This document shows positions 34,344 through 43,393 of a stretch of 64,000 nt of DNA, piece after piece. Numbering within the stretch: the stretch's first letter is position 1; the number at the start of each line of letters is the position of its first letter. Origin of the DNA: JAGNKE01 sp965230245 (GTDB lineage Bacteria; Pseudomonadota; Alphaproteobacteria; Micavibrionales; Micavibrionaceae); NCBI GenBank assembly GCA_965230245.1, contig OZ246000.1, positions 434,001 through 498,000 of the forward strand, in the 5' to 3' direction. The notes beneath the pieces were generated by a model, which was given only the letters and a program-made list of their open reading frames with translations, was not told where the DNA came from and did no database searches. The translations under genes were made by a program, and so were the position numbers.

Positions 34344-35735
34344 CTAAATATGGATCGGACGTTTATGAACCGCGAGCGCAGCTTCTTTTACCACTTCCGT
34401 AAGTGTCGGGTGTGAGTGACAAACGCGGGCGATATCCTCGGCTGTACCTTCAAACTCCATGACATTGACGACTTCGGCCATCAAATCACCGACATTCGGG
34501 CCAATCATGTGAGCGCCTAGCACGCGGTCTGTATCCGCACAGGCAAGGATCTTCACAAAACCGTCCGTCATCCCCATAGCGCGGGCACGACCATTCGCCA
34601 TGAACGGAAACTTACCGGCATTGTATTTGATACCCGCCTCTTTAAGCTGCTCTTCGGTTTTACCGACATTCGCAACCTCCGGCCATGTGTAGACAACACC
34701 CGGAACCATGTTGTAATCGATATGTCCGCTCTCACCCGCCAGAAGCTCGGCAAGAATGACACCTTCATCTTCGGCCTTATGCGCCAGCATCGGCCCCGCG
34801 ATAACATCACCGATGGCAAAAATACCTTCGACATTCGTTTCAAAAAACTCGTCTGTCTTAATGCGGCCGCGATCATCCAACTCAACACCTGCCTTCTCAA
34901 GTCCGAGACCTTCGGTGTAAGGCTTACGACCGATTGCCATCAGAACTACATCCGCACTGATCTTTTCAGCCTTTCCGCCCGCGGCTGGCTCGACAGAAAG
35001 CTCGACACCCTTCTTGGATGTTTTTGCACCAGTCACCTTACTGGATAGTTTAAACTCAAGACCTTGCTTCTTGAAGATTTTCAAAGCTTCCTTTCGAATT
35101 TCACCGTCCATACCGGGCAAAATATTATCCAGATATTCAACAACAGTAACCTTCGCACCTAAACGTCGCCAAACCGTGCCAAGCTCCAGTCCGATCACAC
35201 CGCCGCCTATTACAATCATGCTCTTCGGCACCTCGGGTAGCTCCAGAGCACCCGTCGAGGAAACTATCTGTTTCTCGTCAATATCAATTCCTGGAAGAGA
35301 AATCACATCGGAACCTGTTGCGATAATGATGTTGTCGGCTTCATACGTTTTCTTACCGACCTTGACCTTACCGGCCTCGACAATTTCACCCGCACCTTCG
35401 ATGCGCGTAATTTTGTTTTTCTTAAACAAAAACTCGATTCCTTTGGTATTCGCTTCAACGACCTCGTCCTTGAACCCCATCATCTTTTTCAGATCAAGCG
35501 TCACCTTACCCGTCTTAATCCCGATATCCGCATAATGCTCGGCTGCCTCCTCGAATTTCTCGGAGGAATGCAACATAGCCTTGGACGGGATACACCCGAC
35601 ATTCAGGCATGTACCACCCAATGTCTTGCGTTTCTCGACACAAGCAACGGACATTCCCAGCTGCGCACAACGAATAGCCGCCACGTAACCACCGGGGCCG
35701 GCACCAATAACGATAACATCGAATTTATCTGACAT
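34344..35735 (-). CDS. lpd: Dihydrolipoyl dehydrogenase (E3)
   Basis: E3 reoxidises the dihydrolipoyl groups of the 2-oxoglutarate (and often pyruvate) dehydrogenase complexes with FAD and NAD+. The 463-residue protein has the FAD motif GAGPGGYVAA at 11-20, the redox-active disulfide C43/C48 in GGTCLNVGCIPSK, the NAD motif GGGVIGLELG, and the C-terminal HSHPTLTEVVKEAAL with the catalytic His-Glu pair. It lies 102 bases downstream of the 933-residue fusion gene on the same strand and completes the suc set, although it is separated from sucB. Confidence 0.97.
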   Translation of the reverse strand: MSDKFDVIVIGAGPGGYVAAIRCAQLGMSVACVEKRKTLGGTCLNVGCIPSKAMLHSSEKFEEAAEHYADIGIKTGKVTLDLKKMMGFKDEVVEANTKGIEFLFKKNKITRIEGAGEIVEAGKVKVGKKTYEADNIIIATGSDVISLPGIDIDEKQIVSSTGALELPEVPKSMIVIGGGVIGLELGTVWRRLGAKVTVVEYLDNILPGMDGEIRKEALKIFKKQGLEFKLSSKVTGAKTSKKGVELSVEPAAGGKAEKISADVVLMAIGRKPYTEGLGLEKAGVELDDRGRIKTDEFFETNVEGIFAIGDVIAGPMLAHKAEDEGVILAELLAGESGHIDYNMVPGVVYTWPEVANVGKTEEQLKEAGIKYNAGKFPFMANGRARAMGMTDGFVKILACADTDRVLGAHMIGPNVGDLMAEVVNVMEFEGTAEDIARVCHSHPTLTEVVKEAALAVHKRPIHI

Positions 35736-35817
35736 ATTTTGCTCTAGTTTTTGTAAGTTTGAAAACTGACCGATTTATAGAGCATTGAGGCTGAAAAAGA
35801 AAGACCGTTTGAGGGAA

Positions 35818-35838
35818 ATACGGTAATGCCTACCGTAT
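35818..35838 (-). terminator. Hairpin at the end of the HAM1-like/LOG-like gene
   Basis: ATACGGTA (35818-35825) and TACCGTAT (35831-35838) form a perfect 8-bp stem with a five-base loop. On the minus strand it begins inside the stop codon of the 933-residue gene and is followed by only three T residues, so it is a weak terminator or an mRNA-stabilising hairpin before lpd. Confidence 0.5.
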
Positions 35839-38639
35839 CAGTCCTTGCCATAACAAATAGGTTGCCAACCGCGCCCCTCAACAACATCTCTGATCGTGGT
35901 CATCGGACGCTGGCTATTCTGATCATCACCCATAAACCAGTCGTAATAATCATGTTTTGCTGGTTCAAACGGAAACTGAGTGTCCTGAGGCCGGACGACA
36001 TGATAATAGGTCATTGGCTTGCCTGTAATCTCGCTCGCACACAGCATCATATCCTGCACAGTGCTACAAATATAAACATTATGCATCTCGTCACGATGTT
36101 CAAGAAGATCAATCAAAGCATCATGCGGCCCGATCATACCCTGCCCCGGAGTCTGACGACGGTTGTTCTGGATAATCATATGGACGTTCTCCATACCCTG
36201 AACACCGGCTTCTTTTAGAGCCAAAACACCTGCAACTTCCTGCAAGCCGCCAATACCATTGGCCTGACAAACAACAACCTTTTGCATACCCGGATTTTCA
36301 CGTAACTTCTCCAACTCTAGGAGTTGTTCTATACGCACCAGAATATCCGGCGCAACAACCGCATGACCGCTGCCCATAAACTTTTCCATTTCCTGAATAG
36401 GCCAGCCTTCCGTTTTCATCGCATAAGGATCCTGCACCCCCTGCACGGTCACATCATACCCTTCGCGGATAAGCTGCAGACCTCCGAAAACATGCCACCC
36501 CATGGGATTAGACGCCCCCATACCGCTCATGAGTCCATATCCGTTCAAGCCCCAATTAACCGCCGCAGAATAGGCATCATCATTGTCCAAAGGATTGGAA
36601 GAACTTGCTGACAATAAAAACGTCACCATCTCTTGACCCGTTTCAGGCAAAGGCTTGTATGGAATATCCTCTTTCTCGTTTTGCTCGAGATGTATCATGC
36701 TCATACGCTTGATAAAATCGCTGGCGCTCCTGAGCTTACTGGCACGATTGTAAAGATAATGAGGATCTTGAGTGACCATTGCAGCGCGCTTGAGATGGTC
36801 GAAGATTTGCTCGACATGCGGGCGCTCTTCACCTTCAGGCGCGAATATAACCATGGGATTTCCGTTGACATACGGGTCTCGAAGCTGCTTGGCCACAAAA
36901 ATACTGGACGGTAAAAACACCCGCGACATCCAAAAATTCTCACCCTCCGCTTCAGGCGACTGCGCAAATAGGTAAGAATCGCTATTGCGCATAAAACGAC
37001 GCACCTCATCAAAAGAGGCAACGGGTTGGGAGGTCAAAACCTGCAAATCGTGATTGCGCATCTTCCCTTCAATGTCTTTTTCCTCCTCCAATGGCCAAGC
37101 TGCGGAAACTTCAATATCTTTTTTACCCATAAAGTCGCGCTTAACATCCAGCGGAAGTTTCGGCACATTTCCGGCACGCGCGGCCAGTTTAACCGCACCG
37201 GAAATCGCCAGCCCCTCTATCATCCACTTGTCGCCCTCTTCAGATAACTCGGCGACCGTTTTGGTATATCCCTCAGGCTTTTGATAGTGACGCTGTGTTT
37301 TATGAAGATGATAGGACGGGCGCGGCTCGAAAATATATTCCATACGAGCCTTATTCTTAAAAGCAAAATAAACAGGGTTTTCAGGATCATCCTGCGCCAA
37401 AGGAGCAATCATAATTACGCAGTTATCCGCAAAACGCCTGTCTGCATTGCCGCCGATCTCACGAAAAGCCATATCCAGATTATGATAACCGTCTTCCTTC
37501 GATCCCTGCCGCTGTGCCACGGGCTTTGTCTCCGAACCCGGATATTCTGAATAGGGATGTGTCAGATGCCTGATAGGTTCCATGACCATGGTATCTCTAA
37601 TACGCTCATCCGCAACGCTCTCTCCACCGTCGGCAACCATGATAAAGGCCGTTTCGCGCGTTAACCCCATCTTGGCAAGATCTTCATCCAACGTAGGTTC
37701 GGCGAGTTTATCCCGTAATGTCAGATACATTTTGTCCAGACAATTCCCGCCAAAACTCCAAGTCCATTCCGGCGCATGCTCACTATGCCCCAAAAGTGTA
37801 TTGGCATGTTGCACACGTAAGTCCAGACGCATTTCCCGTACAACATCTTGAACATCATGTTCTTTTTCCTCACTGCTCGTTTCGAAAAAAAGATTTTGGT
37901 AAAGCATCGGCAAGGGCTGCAAAGGCCGCTCGACATCCTGACCCAGCGCGGCAACTTTGGCGATTCCGGTCTTGGCAACCTCGACAACTGCGAAACGTGA
38001 TGGCAAACCGCGACGTTCAAACTCGTCGTTTAACCAGTCGATCCCTTCCTCATAGAAAAGATCGGTCATTTTCAAAAACGGCGTAAAACGGTCTGTTGTA
38101 TTATCAATAAAGATCGAACGCGGCGTGGTATCCGTCCCCTCCATAACCCCGATCATGGCTTTGACACTTTGGGACAAGGAAACCAGATCCCCCTTTTCAT
38201 GAAGGAAGATATTCTCCGAGCGGTCTAGAAACCCTTGCAAATGGCGCGGATCACGAAAGTGAGGATCTGCCCCCGCGACAACAACATTCTGAATATTCGA
38301 ATACGAACACCCGCGCAGGAAAACCTCACTCGCAACAACCAGATTTGTATGAAGCGGATGCACCGAAGTATCCGCTTCCTCAATCACATCATCATGTCCG
38401 GCATCTCGCTGCTCCGGCGTGATGTAATACATCTCAGGCTTGGAATCGAGATTCCGGTCATAGGTGTTTTCAAATCCGTCAGGGTAAAAGGCATTAATCT
38501 GATCAATCCAGAGTGAATCCAGATCGTCATTAGGATCAAGATGCAGTTTTCCGCCTTTTAGTAGGAAATCCAGTTTTGTGTCTACATCGCGCAAACTATC
38601 AAGAATTTGCGTGAAGGTATCTTCGTCATTATCACTCAT
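35838..38639 (-). CDS. HAM1-like plus LOG-like fusion protein, 933 aa
   Basis: I read two nucleotide-related modules. Residues about 115-490 resemble the HAM1/ITPA fold that hydrolyses non-canonical NTPs: NVVVAGADPH at the start, GGNCLDKMYLTLRDKLAEP before FIMVADGGE (335-340 replaces the usual ADDSGL), and KTVAELSEEGDKWMIEGLAI at the end, like the KTFAEL...SHRG part. Residues about 670-870 follow the LOG order: TFLLSASSSNP, GYGLMSGMG at 700-708, IRIEQ-like ILVRIEQLLELEKLR, then ANGIGGLQE at 793-801 where LOG has PGGxGTxxE, and VHMIIQ. The signature residues are altered in both, so activity may be changed. The segment 500-665 matches nothing known. No signal peptide; it lies divergent from a deaminase-like gene. 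Confidence 0.6.
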   Translation of the reverse strand: MSDNDEDTFTQILDSLRDVDTKLDFLLKGGKLHLDPNDDLDSLWIDQINAFYPDGFENTYDRNLDSKPEMYYITPEQRDAGHDDVIEEADTSVHPLHTNLVVASEVFLRGCSYSNIQNVVVAGADPHFRDPRHLQGFLDRSENIFLHEKGDLVSLSQSVKAMIGVMEGTDTTPRSIFIDNTTDRFTPFLKMTDLFYEEGIDWLNDEFERRGLPSRFAVVEVAKTGIAKVAALGQDVERPLQPLPMLYQNLFFETSSEEKEHDVQDVVREMRLDLRVQHANTLLGHSEHAPEWTWSFGGNCLDKMYLTLRDKLAEPTLDEDLAKMGLTRETAFIMVADGGESVADERIRDTMVMEPIRHLTHPYSEYPGSETKPVAQRQGSKEDGYHNLDMAFREIGGNADRRFADNCVIMIAPLAQDDPENPVYFAFKNKARMEYIFEPRPSYHLHKTQRHYQKPEGYTKTVAELSEEGDKWMIEGLAISGAVKLAARAGNVPKLPLDVKRDFMGKKDIEVSAAWPLEEEKDIEGKMRNHDLQVLTSQPVASFDEVRRFMRNSDSYLFAQSPEAEGENFWMSRVFLPSSIFVAKQLRDPYVNGNPMVIFAPEGEERPHVEQIFDHLKRAAMVTQDPHYLYNRASKLRSASDFIKRMSMIHLEQNEKEDIPYKPLPETGQEMVTFLLSASSSNPLDNDDAYSAAVNWGLNGYGLMSGMGASNPMGWHVFGGLQLIREGYDVTVQGVQDPYAMKTEGWPIQEMEKFMGSGHAVVAPDILVRIEQLLELEKLRENPGMQKVVVCQANGIGGLQEVAGVLALKEAGVQGMENVHMIIQNNRRQTPGQGMIGPHDALIDLLEHRDEMHNVYICSTVQDMMLCASEITGKPMTYYHVVRPQDTQFPFEPAKHDYYDWFMGDDQNSQRPMTTIRDVVEGRGWQPICYGKD

Positions 38640-38752
38640 TTTCTAAACCGCTATTAACACCCGTGACAGTATTATTATGTATTTCTGTAACATAAAGTTT
38701 TTGTGCGCCGCAACTTTTATTTCAAAAAACAAATTTTAGATTTTTTTATTTA

Positions 38753-38782
38753 TTTACAGTAAATTAACAGATAAACTCTAAT
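38753..38782 (+). promoter_or_regulatory. Putative promoter of the deaminase-like gene
   Basis: TTTACA (38753-38758) and TCTAAT (38777-38782) are 18 bases apart and lie 29 bases before the ATG at 38811. The divergent gap is very AT-rich, so other choices are possible. Confidence 0.35.
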
Positions 38783-38810
38783 TTCGTCCTGAGACAAAAA
38801 ATTTCATCTT

Positions 38811-39773
38811 ATGACCGATTCTGACCACTTCAAATGCATGGAAAGGGCTTTGGAACAACAGGCTCAAAGCCCGCACCACACCCACAAGGTCGGCGCATTT
38901 ATTATCGGACGCGATAGTGGTGGCGATGTGTATGAAACGGGATCTCCGAATTTCTGGCCGGAAATCCTAATGGAAACCATCGGACAAGATACAAAACTCG
39001 GTAATGCCAGCACCACTGTCCACGCAGAAATCGCCGCCATCATGGGCGCAAGAGGAACCGAATCGGCCAATCTGTATGTAACAGAGCTGCCCTGCCCCAA
39101 CTGCGCAAAGGCCATAGCCGAATCCCGAATCAGGAATGTCTACATCGACAAAAACACGCAAAACACCCCGCTCGGCAAGAAAATGGAGCCTTTCTTCCGC
39201 ACAATCTCCCTGCCCATCTTCAACCATGCGGGAATTAACGTATCGGAAATTTCGGTTCGGGAAAAAACCATAAAAACATTGGTGGAAGTTTCCCCCAACA
39301 CGGCTGTCCCGATTGAAAAACCTGTGGAAATCCTGCCGCTCGAAAAATCACAAGCCACCGAAGAGTATTTCCGCAGCTTAATAAACCGGAGCAAGAATGC
39401 CTTTGGCGACGAAGGGCATGTGATTTGCTTCACAAAAACCGCCCTTGGCGCTTATTTCGCCATGATCATTCGCCCGCATATTGCCGTCGGAATAGATGAT
39501 GATGCCCGCGAAGAACTCGCGCCCTTACTGGAAAAATATAGCCTGATCATCCAGCCCCTTAACCGAGCACTCATTAATGCCGCACGTTACGGCTTCCTGA
39601 TCGAGCCGGATTTCCTCTATTCCGCAAATGTCCCGACCTCACGCGAATTCGTAAACCTCATCGGCGCAGGCCACACAAAACTGCGCATCGGCAACCATGA
39701 AACCTGCCGTGATGAATGGGGGTTAAAAGCTCTGCAACAGATCGAACAACACCGCATCATGACGATTACTTGA
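38811..39773 (+). CDS. Cytidine/deoxycytidylate deaminase-like protein with extra C-terminal domain
   Basis: Residues 1-150 form a CDA-fold zinc deaminase: H71-A-E73 in TTVHAEIAAIM, and C95-P-N-C98 in ELPCPNCAKAIAESR, the zinc ligands and catalytic Glu. Usual members such as dCMP deaminase have about 130-180 residues; this has 320. The remaining 170 residues, from VEVSPNTAVPIEKP to the end, contain CFTKTALGAYFAMIIRP and NRALINAARYGFL, and match no domain I recognise; they could be an effector, RNA-binding or second degenerate deaminase part. It is divergent from the HAM1-like/LOG-like gene. The substrate may be a free nucleotide or a nucleic acid. Confidence 0.8.
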   Translation: MTDSDHFKCMERALEQQAQSPHHTHKVGAFIIGRDSGGDVYETGSPNFWPEILMETIGQDTKLGNASTTVHAEIAAIMGARGTESANLYVTELPCPNCAKAIAESRIRNVYIDKNTQNTPLGKKMEPFFRTISLPIFNHAGINVSEISVREKTIKTLVEVSPNTAVPIEKPVEILPLEKSQATEEYFRSLINRSKNAFGDEGHVICFTKTALGAYFAMIIRPHIAVGIDDDAREELAPLLEKYSLIIQPLNRALINAARYGFLIEPDFLYSANVPTSREFVNLIGAGHTKLRIGNHETCRDEWGLKALQQIEQHRIMTIT

Positions 39774-39782
39774 AAACAAAAA

Positions 39783-39804
39783 ACCCCGCCGAAATAAGCG
39801 GGGT
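39783..39804 (-). terminator. Intrinsic terminator of the sucB unit
   Basis: ACCCCGC (39783-39789) and GCGGGGT (39798-39804) form a GC-rich stem with an eight-base loop. On the minus strand the tail is TTTTTGTTTT, so it stops transcription of sucB and the small gene after it; it can also end the converging deaminase transcript. Confidence 0.8.
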
Positions 39805-39807
39805 ATT

Positions 39808-40152
39808 CTACCCCTCCCCATCCTGATTTTGAATCCAGTGGGACGTAGGGTTGATCGCCGTTTTTATAACAATTTCACGCTGTTCGGTACGAATGACAAA
39901 GGTATTCTTATCTTGTGAATGGATACCGAGAATCTGGTCTACACTTGTAGGATCATAATCATCAATCGTATCTTCAAAGTAAGTGATATCCTGAAAACGA
40001 ACTTCTTTAATTGCGACATCATCTTTAGCAGGATGAAAAAAAAGAAGAGCGAAAAGCCGCTCTTCAGGAATATACGTAATCTTCTTTAGATAGAAAGGGG
40101 AACCCTTTAATAGTTCCCCTGTAACATCCTTATAATTTCTGATCTTAGACAT
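39808..40152 (-). CDS. Small orphan protein overlapping sucB, 114 aa
   Basis: The 114-residue protein begins MSKIRNYKDVTGELLKG and looks like a small beta-rich soluble fold, with EERLFALLFFHPAKDDVAI and EQREIVIKTAINPTSHW. Its ATG lies within the last codons of sucB (eight-base overlap), and the operon terminator follows three bases after its stop, so it is translated from the sucB transcript. No family is recognised. Given its position it may assist the 2-oxoglutarate dehydrogenase complex, but that is inference from context only. Confidence 0.6.
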   Translation of the reverse strand: MSKIRNYKDVTGELLKGSPFYLKKITYIPEERLFALLFFHPAKDDVAIKEVRFQDITYFEDTIDDYDPTSVDQILGIHSQDKNTFVIRTEQREIVIKTAINPTSHWIQNQDGEG

Positions 40153-41359
40153 CTAGGATAAGACGCTGAGGATCTTCAATCGCCTGCTTGATACGAACCA
40201 GAGAGCTGACCGCCTCACGACCGTCAACAATACGGTGATCGTACGACTGCGCCAGATACATCATCGGCTTAACAACAACCTGACCTGTCTTCTCGTCAAC
40301 CATCGGGCGTTTCTGTATGGCGTGCATACCAAGAATACCGGATTGCGGAGGATTAAGGATCGGCGTAGACATCAGGGAGCCAAACACACCACCATTGGTG
40401 ATCGTATACGTACCGCCCATCATCTCGTCCATGCCTAGCTTACCGTCACGCGCACGTGTGCCGAGATCAACGATCTTCGCTTCGATTTCCGCCATGCTTA
40501 GGCGATCCGCATCACGCAAAACAGGAACAACCAGCCCCTGCGGCGTAGAAACGGCAACACCGATATCATAGTAGTTTTTATAGATAATCTCGTCACCGGA
40601 GATTTCCGCATTCAACGCGGGAAAATCTTTAAGCGCCTGAATAACCGCCTTCACAAAGAAAGACATAAACCCAAGTTTGATACCGTGCTTCTTCTCAAAC
40701 GCTTCCTTGTACTGGGAACGAAGCGCCATCACCGGCCCCATATCAACTTCGTTGAACGTGGTCAACATAGCCGCAGTATCTTGGGCTTCTTTCAAACGAC
40801 GCGCGATAACCTGACGCAACTTTGTCATTTTCACACGCTCTTCACGCGGACCTGTCTCACGTGGTGCCGTTGGAGCCGCCGCTGCAGGAGCAGATTTACC
40901 GCCACCGCTCTTCATAAACTTCTCGACGTCCTCTTTAGTCAGACGACCGTCCTTACCGGACGCGGGAACTTGTGATGCGTCAATATTGTTGTCCGCCAGC
41001 AACTTGCGCACGGCTGGCGACGTCTTCGGCGCGTCTGATGTTTTGCTCTCGGCCTTCGCCGCAGCTGGCGCTTCCGCTTTTTTCTCTTCTTTCTTTGCCG
41101 CAGGTTTCGTGTCATTGGCTACCGCACCTGCCTCAAGTTCGCCCAGAACCGCGCCGACCTCTACGCTTTCCCCTTCACCGACAGTAATGCTTACAATCAC
41201 GCCGTCTTCAGGCGCATTGACTTCCAAAGTCACTTTATCGGTTTCCAGCTCAACAATCGGCTCATCCGCTTTAACTGCTTCGCCTTCTTTTTTCAGCCAC
41301 TGCGCCACAGTCGCCTCTGAAACAGATTCACCAAGTGTCGGTACAACAATTTGAGTCAT
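40145..41359 (-). CDS. sucB: Dihydrolipoyllysine succinyltransferase (E2)
   Basis: E2 carries the lipoyl arm and transfers succinyl to CoA in the 2-oxoglutarate dehydrogenase complex. The 404-residue protein has a lipoyl domain with the modified Lys at residue 42 (ETDKVTLEV), an Ala/Lys-rich linker, a peripheral subunit-binding domain (SPAVRKLLADNNID), a second linker, and the catalytic domain ending with SYDHRIVDGREAV. ATG at 41359 is chosen because the protein then starts MTQIVVPTLGES, as in the family; the extension to 41428 has no homology. Gene order is unusual: thiamine genes lie between sucA and sucB. Confidence 0.96.
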   Translation of the reverse strand: MTQIVVPTLGESVSEATVAQWLKKEGEAVKADEPIVELETDKVTLEVNAPEDGVIVSITVGEGESVEVGAVLGELEAGAVANDTKPAAKKEEKKAEAPAAAKAESKTSDAPKTSPAVRKLLADNNIDASQVPASGKDGRLTKEDVEKFMKSGGGKSAPAAAAPTAPRETGPREERVKMTKLRQVIARRLKEAQDTAAMLTTFNEVDMGPVMALRSQYKEAFEKKHGIKLGFMSFFVKAVIQALKDFPALNAEISGDEIIYKNYYDIGVAVSTPQGLVVPVLRDADRLSMAEIEAKIVDLGTRARDGKLGMDEMMGGTYTITNGGVFGSLMSTPILNPPQSGILGMHAIQKRPMVDEKTGQVVVKPMMYLAQSYDHRIVDGREAVSSLVRIKQAIEDPQRLILDV

Positions 41360-41399
41360 CGCATATCTCTTATAAGTGTTTGATTTTTTATCTGATGTT

Positions 41400-41428
41400 T
41401 TCTTAACCCCTGCGCCCCTGAAACGCAA
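41400..41428 (-). promoter_or_regulatory. Putative promoter of sucB
   Basis: On the minus strand TTGCGT (41428-41423) and TAAGAA (41405-41400) are 17 bases apart, giving a leader of about 34 bases. The 242-base gap between thiL and sucB contains no other gene, so sucB probably has its own promoter. Confidence 0.45.
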
Positions 41429-41601
41429 GGGCTAGCGGTATGAAATTCAAATATTCCTCGTTTTTCGGACTGAATTTTTCCTTCCGTGTGAAAAGTACCA
41501 CGACAAGACTTGAAAAAGAGAGCTTTAAATTGTAATGGTTCCGTTTTCGGTTTTAGGGAAAACAACGAGTCGACAAACTGGTTTCGGTTTTGGCAAAATC
41601 G

Positions 41602-42570
41602 CTAAAAATGCTGCCATCCCGAGGCTTTAAGAGACGTTTCTTTCCCTTGCCCATCAAAAACCGTTATTCCGGAAATAGAATCTTTAAAAACACCGATAAC
41701 CATTGGTTTTAAATGCATTTTCTTAAGCTCAAGCATTATTTTTTCTTCATGTTCAGGCGAAACCGCAAGAACCAACTCGTAATCATCACCACCCGCCAGA
41801 ATATCATCCAATGCCACAAAATTGACATCAAGTGCCATCTGAACATCACCTGAAAAAACAAGAGCTTGTGGGTTTATTTTAACCTCTGCTCCAAGCAAAC
41901 TGGCCGCGCAAATATGCCCGAGATCAGCCATCAAACCGTCCGAAATATCAATCGCTGCATTTGCATAATCACGGACGACTTGAGATAGACCAATCCGCGG
42001 TTCCGGCACGCGATATCGGGCAACCGCCGAACCGTAATGATCCTCCATACGCCCCCAGAGAGCCTTAAGCCCCAGCGCAGCGTCACCAATCACACCTGTC
42101 AGGACAACAAGGTCTCCATCCTTTGCTCCACTTCGCCTAATGGCCTTCCCGGAGGGCACTGTACCGATTACCGTGATAGATATTGATAAAGCGCCGTGCG
42201 TGCTTGTAGTATCACCGCCGGAACAAAACACACCGAACTCTTTTTGATCCTCAAGCAAAGCATCTGTAAATGCTTTTAGCCATTTGCCTTCCGGCCTCTG
42301 AGGATAGGCAATATTCAGTTGATAACACAGCGGATCCGCCCCCATCGACGCAAGATCAGACAAACTCACCCGCAAGGCTTTGCGCGCTATATTCTCCGGC
42401 GCTTCGTCTTTCAGAAAATGCGTCCCGGCATTGAGCGTATCACTGCTGATCACAATCTCGCGCCCTTCAGGAACAGCAATAACCGCTGCATCATCTTTTA
42501 ACCCGGCCGTCTCATCTTTTCCCATAGTCAGCGGCAGGAAATACGATTCGATAATATCAAACTCATTCAT
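41602..42570 (-). CDS. thiL: Thiamine-monophosphate kinase
   Basis: ThiL phosphorylates thiamine monophosphate to the active cofactor thiamine diphosphate. The 322-residue protein starts MNEFDIIESYFLPLT and has the family segments KDDAAVI, SDTLNAGTHF, MGADPLCYQLN, GGDTTSTHGALSIS and the late AIDISDGLMADLGHI and GGDDYELVLAV. ATG at 42570 is chosen because GAGGAGA lies just upstream; the start overlaps thiD by eight bases, giving a tight thiE-thiD-thiL operon. Thiamine diphosphate is the cofactor of the neighbouring SucA. Confidence 0.95.
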   Translation of the reverse strand: MNEFDIIESYFLPLTMGKDETAGLKDDAAVIAVPEGREIVISSDTLNAGTHFLKDEAPENIARKALRVSLSDLASMGADPLCYQLNIAYPQRPEGKWLKAFTDALLEDQKEFGVFCSGGDTTSTHGALSISITVIGTVPSGKAIRRSGAKDGDLVVLTGVIGDAALGLKALWGRMEDHYGSAVARYRVPEPRIGLSQVVRDYANAAIDISDGLMADLGHICAASLLGAEVKINPQALVFSGDVQMALDVNFVALDDILAGGDDYELVLAVSPEHEEKIMLELKKMHLKPMVIGVFKDSISGITVFDGQGKETSLKASGWQHF

Positions 42571-43393
42571 CGCATTTCTCCTCACCCGCAACCGCCGCCA
42601 GCTCTTCTGAAAAATCACACAAATGATTGACCGGCCCGTGCCCCTTTCCAACACGCAGGCAATACGAAGATTGAAGAGCCTTGGTTAAATAAGCCTTCGC
42701 CAGTTTCGCAGATGTCACGCGGCTTAATCCTCGAGCACGTAAAGCCGCCAAAGCTGACGATAAAGTACAGCCCGTACCGTGCGTATTCTTCGTATCAACC
42801 CAGTCATCACTTAAAACATGGGCTTCGCTGCCATCATAAAAAACATCCGTCGCTTTTGGAGCATCCCGTCTATGACCGCCTTTCAGGAAAACATTCTTGC
42901 ACCCAAGCCGCGCCAAAGCCTGAGCATCCTCCTCCATACCCGCTATCGGACGACCAAGTAACTTCTCGCCTTCCGGTATATTCGGCGTCAGGATATGACA
43001 AAGCGGCAACAAACGATCGCGTAAAACCTTGACCGCATGACCTGAAATCAGCGAATCCCCACTGGTCGCGACCATCACAGGATCGAGAACAACGATCCGC
43101 GGCCCGTGTTTTTCCAAAAATCGTGCTAAAGCCTTGATCGCACGAGCATTACCGACCATCCCGATTTTCATGGCATCAACGTCAATGTCGTCAAAAATAG
43201 CCTCCAGTTGCGCGATAAAGAACCCTTCATCTAGATGCAAGACATCGCGCACACCTTGCGTATTCTGAACGGTGAGAGACGTCATCGCGGCCATGCCGTA
43301 ACAGCCCAGCGCACTAAACGTCTTGAGGTCAGCCTGTATACCCGCACCGCCCGACGGATCGGATCCCGCAACACTGATAACATTCGGTGTCAT
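42563..43393 (-). CDS. thiD: Hydroxymethylpyrimidine (phosphate) kinase
   Basis: ThiD phosphorylates 4-amino-5-hydroxymethyl-2-methylpyrimidine and its phosphate to the diphosphate used by ThiE. The 276-residue protein shows VISVAGSDPSGGAGIQADLK, TSLTVQNTQGV, VLDPVMVATSGDSLI, LTPNIPEGEKLLG and the catalytic DTKNTHGTGCTLSSALA. Two ATGs stand side by side; the second (43393) has the better distance to GGAGG. It overlaps the thiE stop, so coupling is likely. Confidence 0.96.
   Translation of the reverse strand: MTPNVISVAGSDPSGGAGIQADLKTFSALGCYGMAAMTSLTVQNTQGVRDVLHLDEGFFIAQLEAIFDDIDVDAMKIGMVGNARAIKALARFLEKHGPRIVVLDPVMVATSGDSLISGHAVKVLRDRLLPLCHILTPNIPEGEKLLGRPIAGMEEDAQALARLGCKNVFLKGGHRRDAPKATDVFYDGSEAHVLSDDWVDTKNTHGTGCTLSSALAALRARGLSRVTSAKLAKAYLTKALQSSYCLRVGKGHGPVNHLCDFSEELAAVAGEEKCDE

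Noticed and set aside
41356..41565. Minus-strand frame of 69 codons ending at the sucB start
   Set aside because: Lies in the gap that holds the sucB promoter, has a low-complexity start without a ribosome-binding site, and has no recognisable domain.
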